A DNA stretch of 13,746 bases from NCBI GenBank assembly GCA_045599585.1, contig JAZRWH010000015.1, forward strand, positions 1 through 13,746, written 5' to 3'. This DNA comes from RGIG464 sp045599585. Lineage in GTDB: Bacteria; Myxococcota_A; Bradymonadia; UBA4248. Below the pieces are notes generated by a model that saw only the letters and a list, made by a program, of their open reading frames with translations, searched no databases and was not told the origin of the DNA. Shown here piece by piece: positions 13,579-13,746 of this stretch. Every line of letters begins with the position of its first letter. The first letter of the stretch is position 1. The translations under genes and the position numbers were made by a program.

Positions 13579-13746
13579 TGTAAACTGTCCCCTTAAAATC
13601 GGACACGCCAATTGAGGGGCGTCCCTCCGATATGGACACTTGAAACGATGGGCATCCCTTGTTACTAGGCAATGGGAGTTTTTATGAGCCTAACGCAAGA
13701 GTTTATTTGGGGTGGACAAGTGGTTAAAAAACTATTCACGAAGCAG
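13579..13746 (+). mobile_element. Possible left end of an insertion sequence
   Basis: From 13579 the sequence reads TGTAAACTGTCCCCTTAAAA and continues with a TGTCC/GGACA inverted pair (13586-13590, 13601-13605). A TGT start with C-rich then A/T-rich bases resembles terminal repeats of IS3-like elements. GGACAC recurs at 13601 and 13634. A coding start with its own ribosome binding site follows about 100 nt in, the right distance for a first transposase ORF. The right end is outside the window, so this stays tentative. Confidence 0.3.
13684..13746 (+). CDS. Start of an ORF running off the window, possibly transposase
   Basis: Twenty-one codons are visible, starting MSLTQEFIWG and ending KKLFTKQ. 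GGGAG (13674-13678) lies 5 nt before the ATG. An in-frame ATG at 13672 is the alternative start. The visible part is too short to name; its position inside a possible IS end suggests a transposase subunit, but the residues do not match a start I recognise. Confidence 0.35.
   Translation, partial: MSLTQEFIWGGQVVKKLFTKQ

Overview
The window looks like a chromosomal segment from a Gram-negative bacterium of moderate GC content. Several lipoprotein signal peptides, an outer-membrane beta-barrel protein ending in Trp-Phe, and an EGF-like Cys-rich lipoprotein fused to a GH13 enzyme point loosely to the former Deltaproteobacteria (Myxococcota/Bradymonadota-like). That placement is inference from protein style; there is no marker gene here that proves it.

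Layout. Positions 1-479 are mostly non-coding: a short open frame at the left edge that may be a degraded IS630-type transposase C-terminus, then an AT-rich leader with an 11-bp perfect inverted repeat. Positions 480-3575 hold a tight three-gene run on the + strand: engB (YihA-type ribosome-biogenesis GTPase), a PLP aminotransferase of the aspartate aminotransferase class, and an orphan LuxE-type acyl-protein synthetase, with about 6 nt between genes. Positions 3576-4313 are non-coding and hold a GC-rich multi-hairpin repeat (A), a candidate structured RNA (3757-3888) and a probable promoter. Positions 4314-12954 form an alpha-glucan degradation locus: a GH13 alpha-amylase lipoprotein with an EGF-like module, an isoamylase-type debranching lipoprotein with a Cys-rich insertion, a maltoporin-like outer-membrane barrel, and a second alpha-amylase lipoprotein with an unknown N-terminal domain and a C-terminal CBM20. 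An intrinsic terminator closes the locus at about 13,010. The right end (13,011-13,746) is full of inverted repeats, a possible 33-codon ORF, a DnaA-box match, and what may be the left end of an insertion sequence with a coding start that runs off the window.

How the genes work together. The two amylases would cleave alpha-1,4 links in starch or glycogen, the isoamylase would remove alpha-1,6 branches, and the maltoporin-like barrel would admit the resulting maltodextrins. No SusC/SusD, ABC permease or regulator is visible, so the locus resembles a Sus-like system built on a porin, with inner-membrane uptake encoded elsewhere.

The most unusual signal is not a protein. At least four copies of one hairpin (13044-13082, 13081-13108, and within 3594-3676 and 8922-9025) share a GCGGC/GCCGC-type base (partly degenerate in the first copy), TA-AT edges and a conserved single bulged C, while the inner arms differ between copies and remain complementary. 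Two of the copies sit in larger composite arrays whose neighbouring hairpins also differ but stay paired. A related-looking double palindrome lies inside the coding sequence of the last amylase, exactly in the inter-domain linker. This looks like a modular, structure-preserving palindromic repeat family that has colonised the locus.
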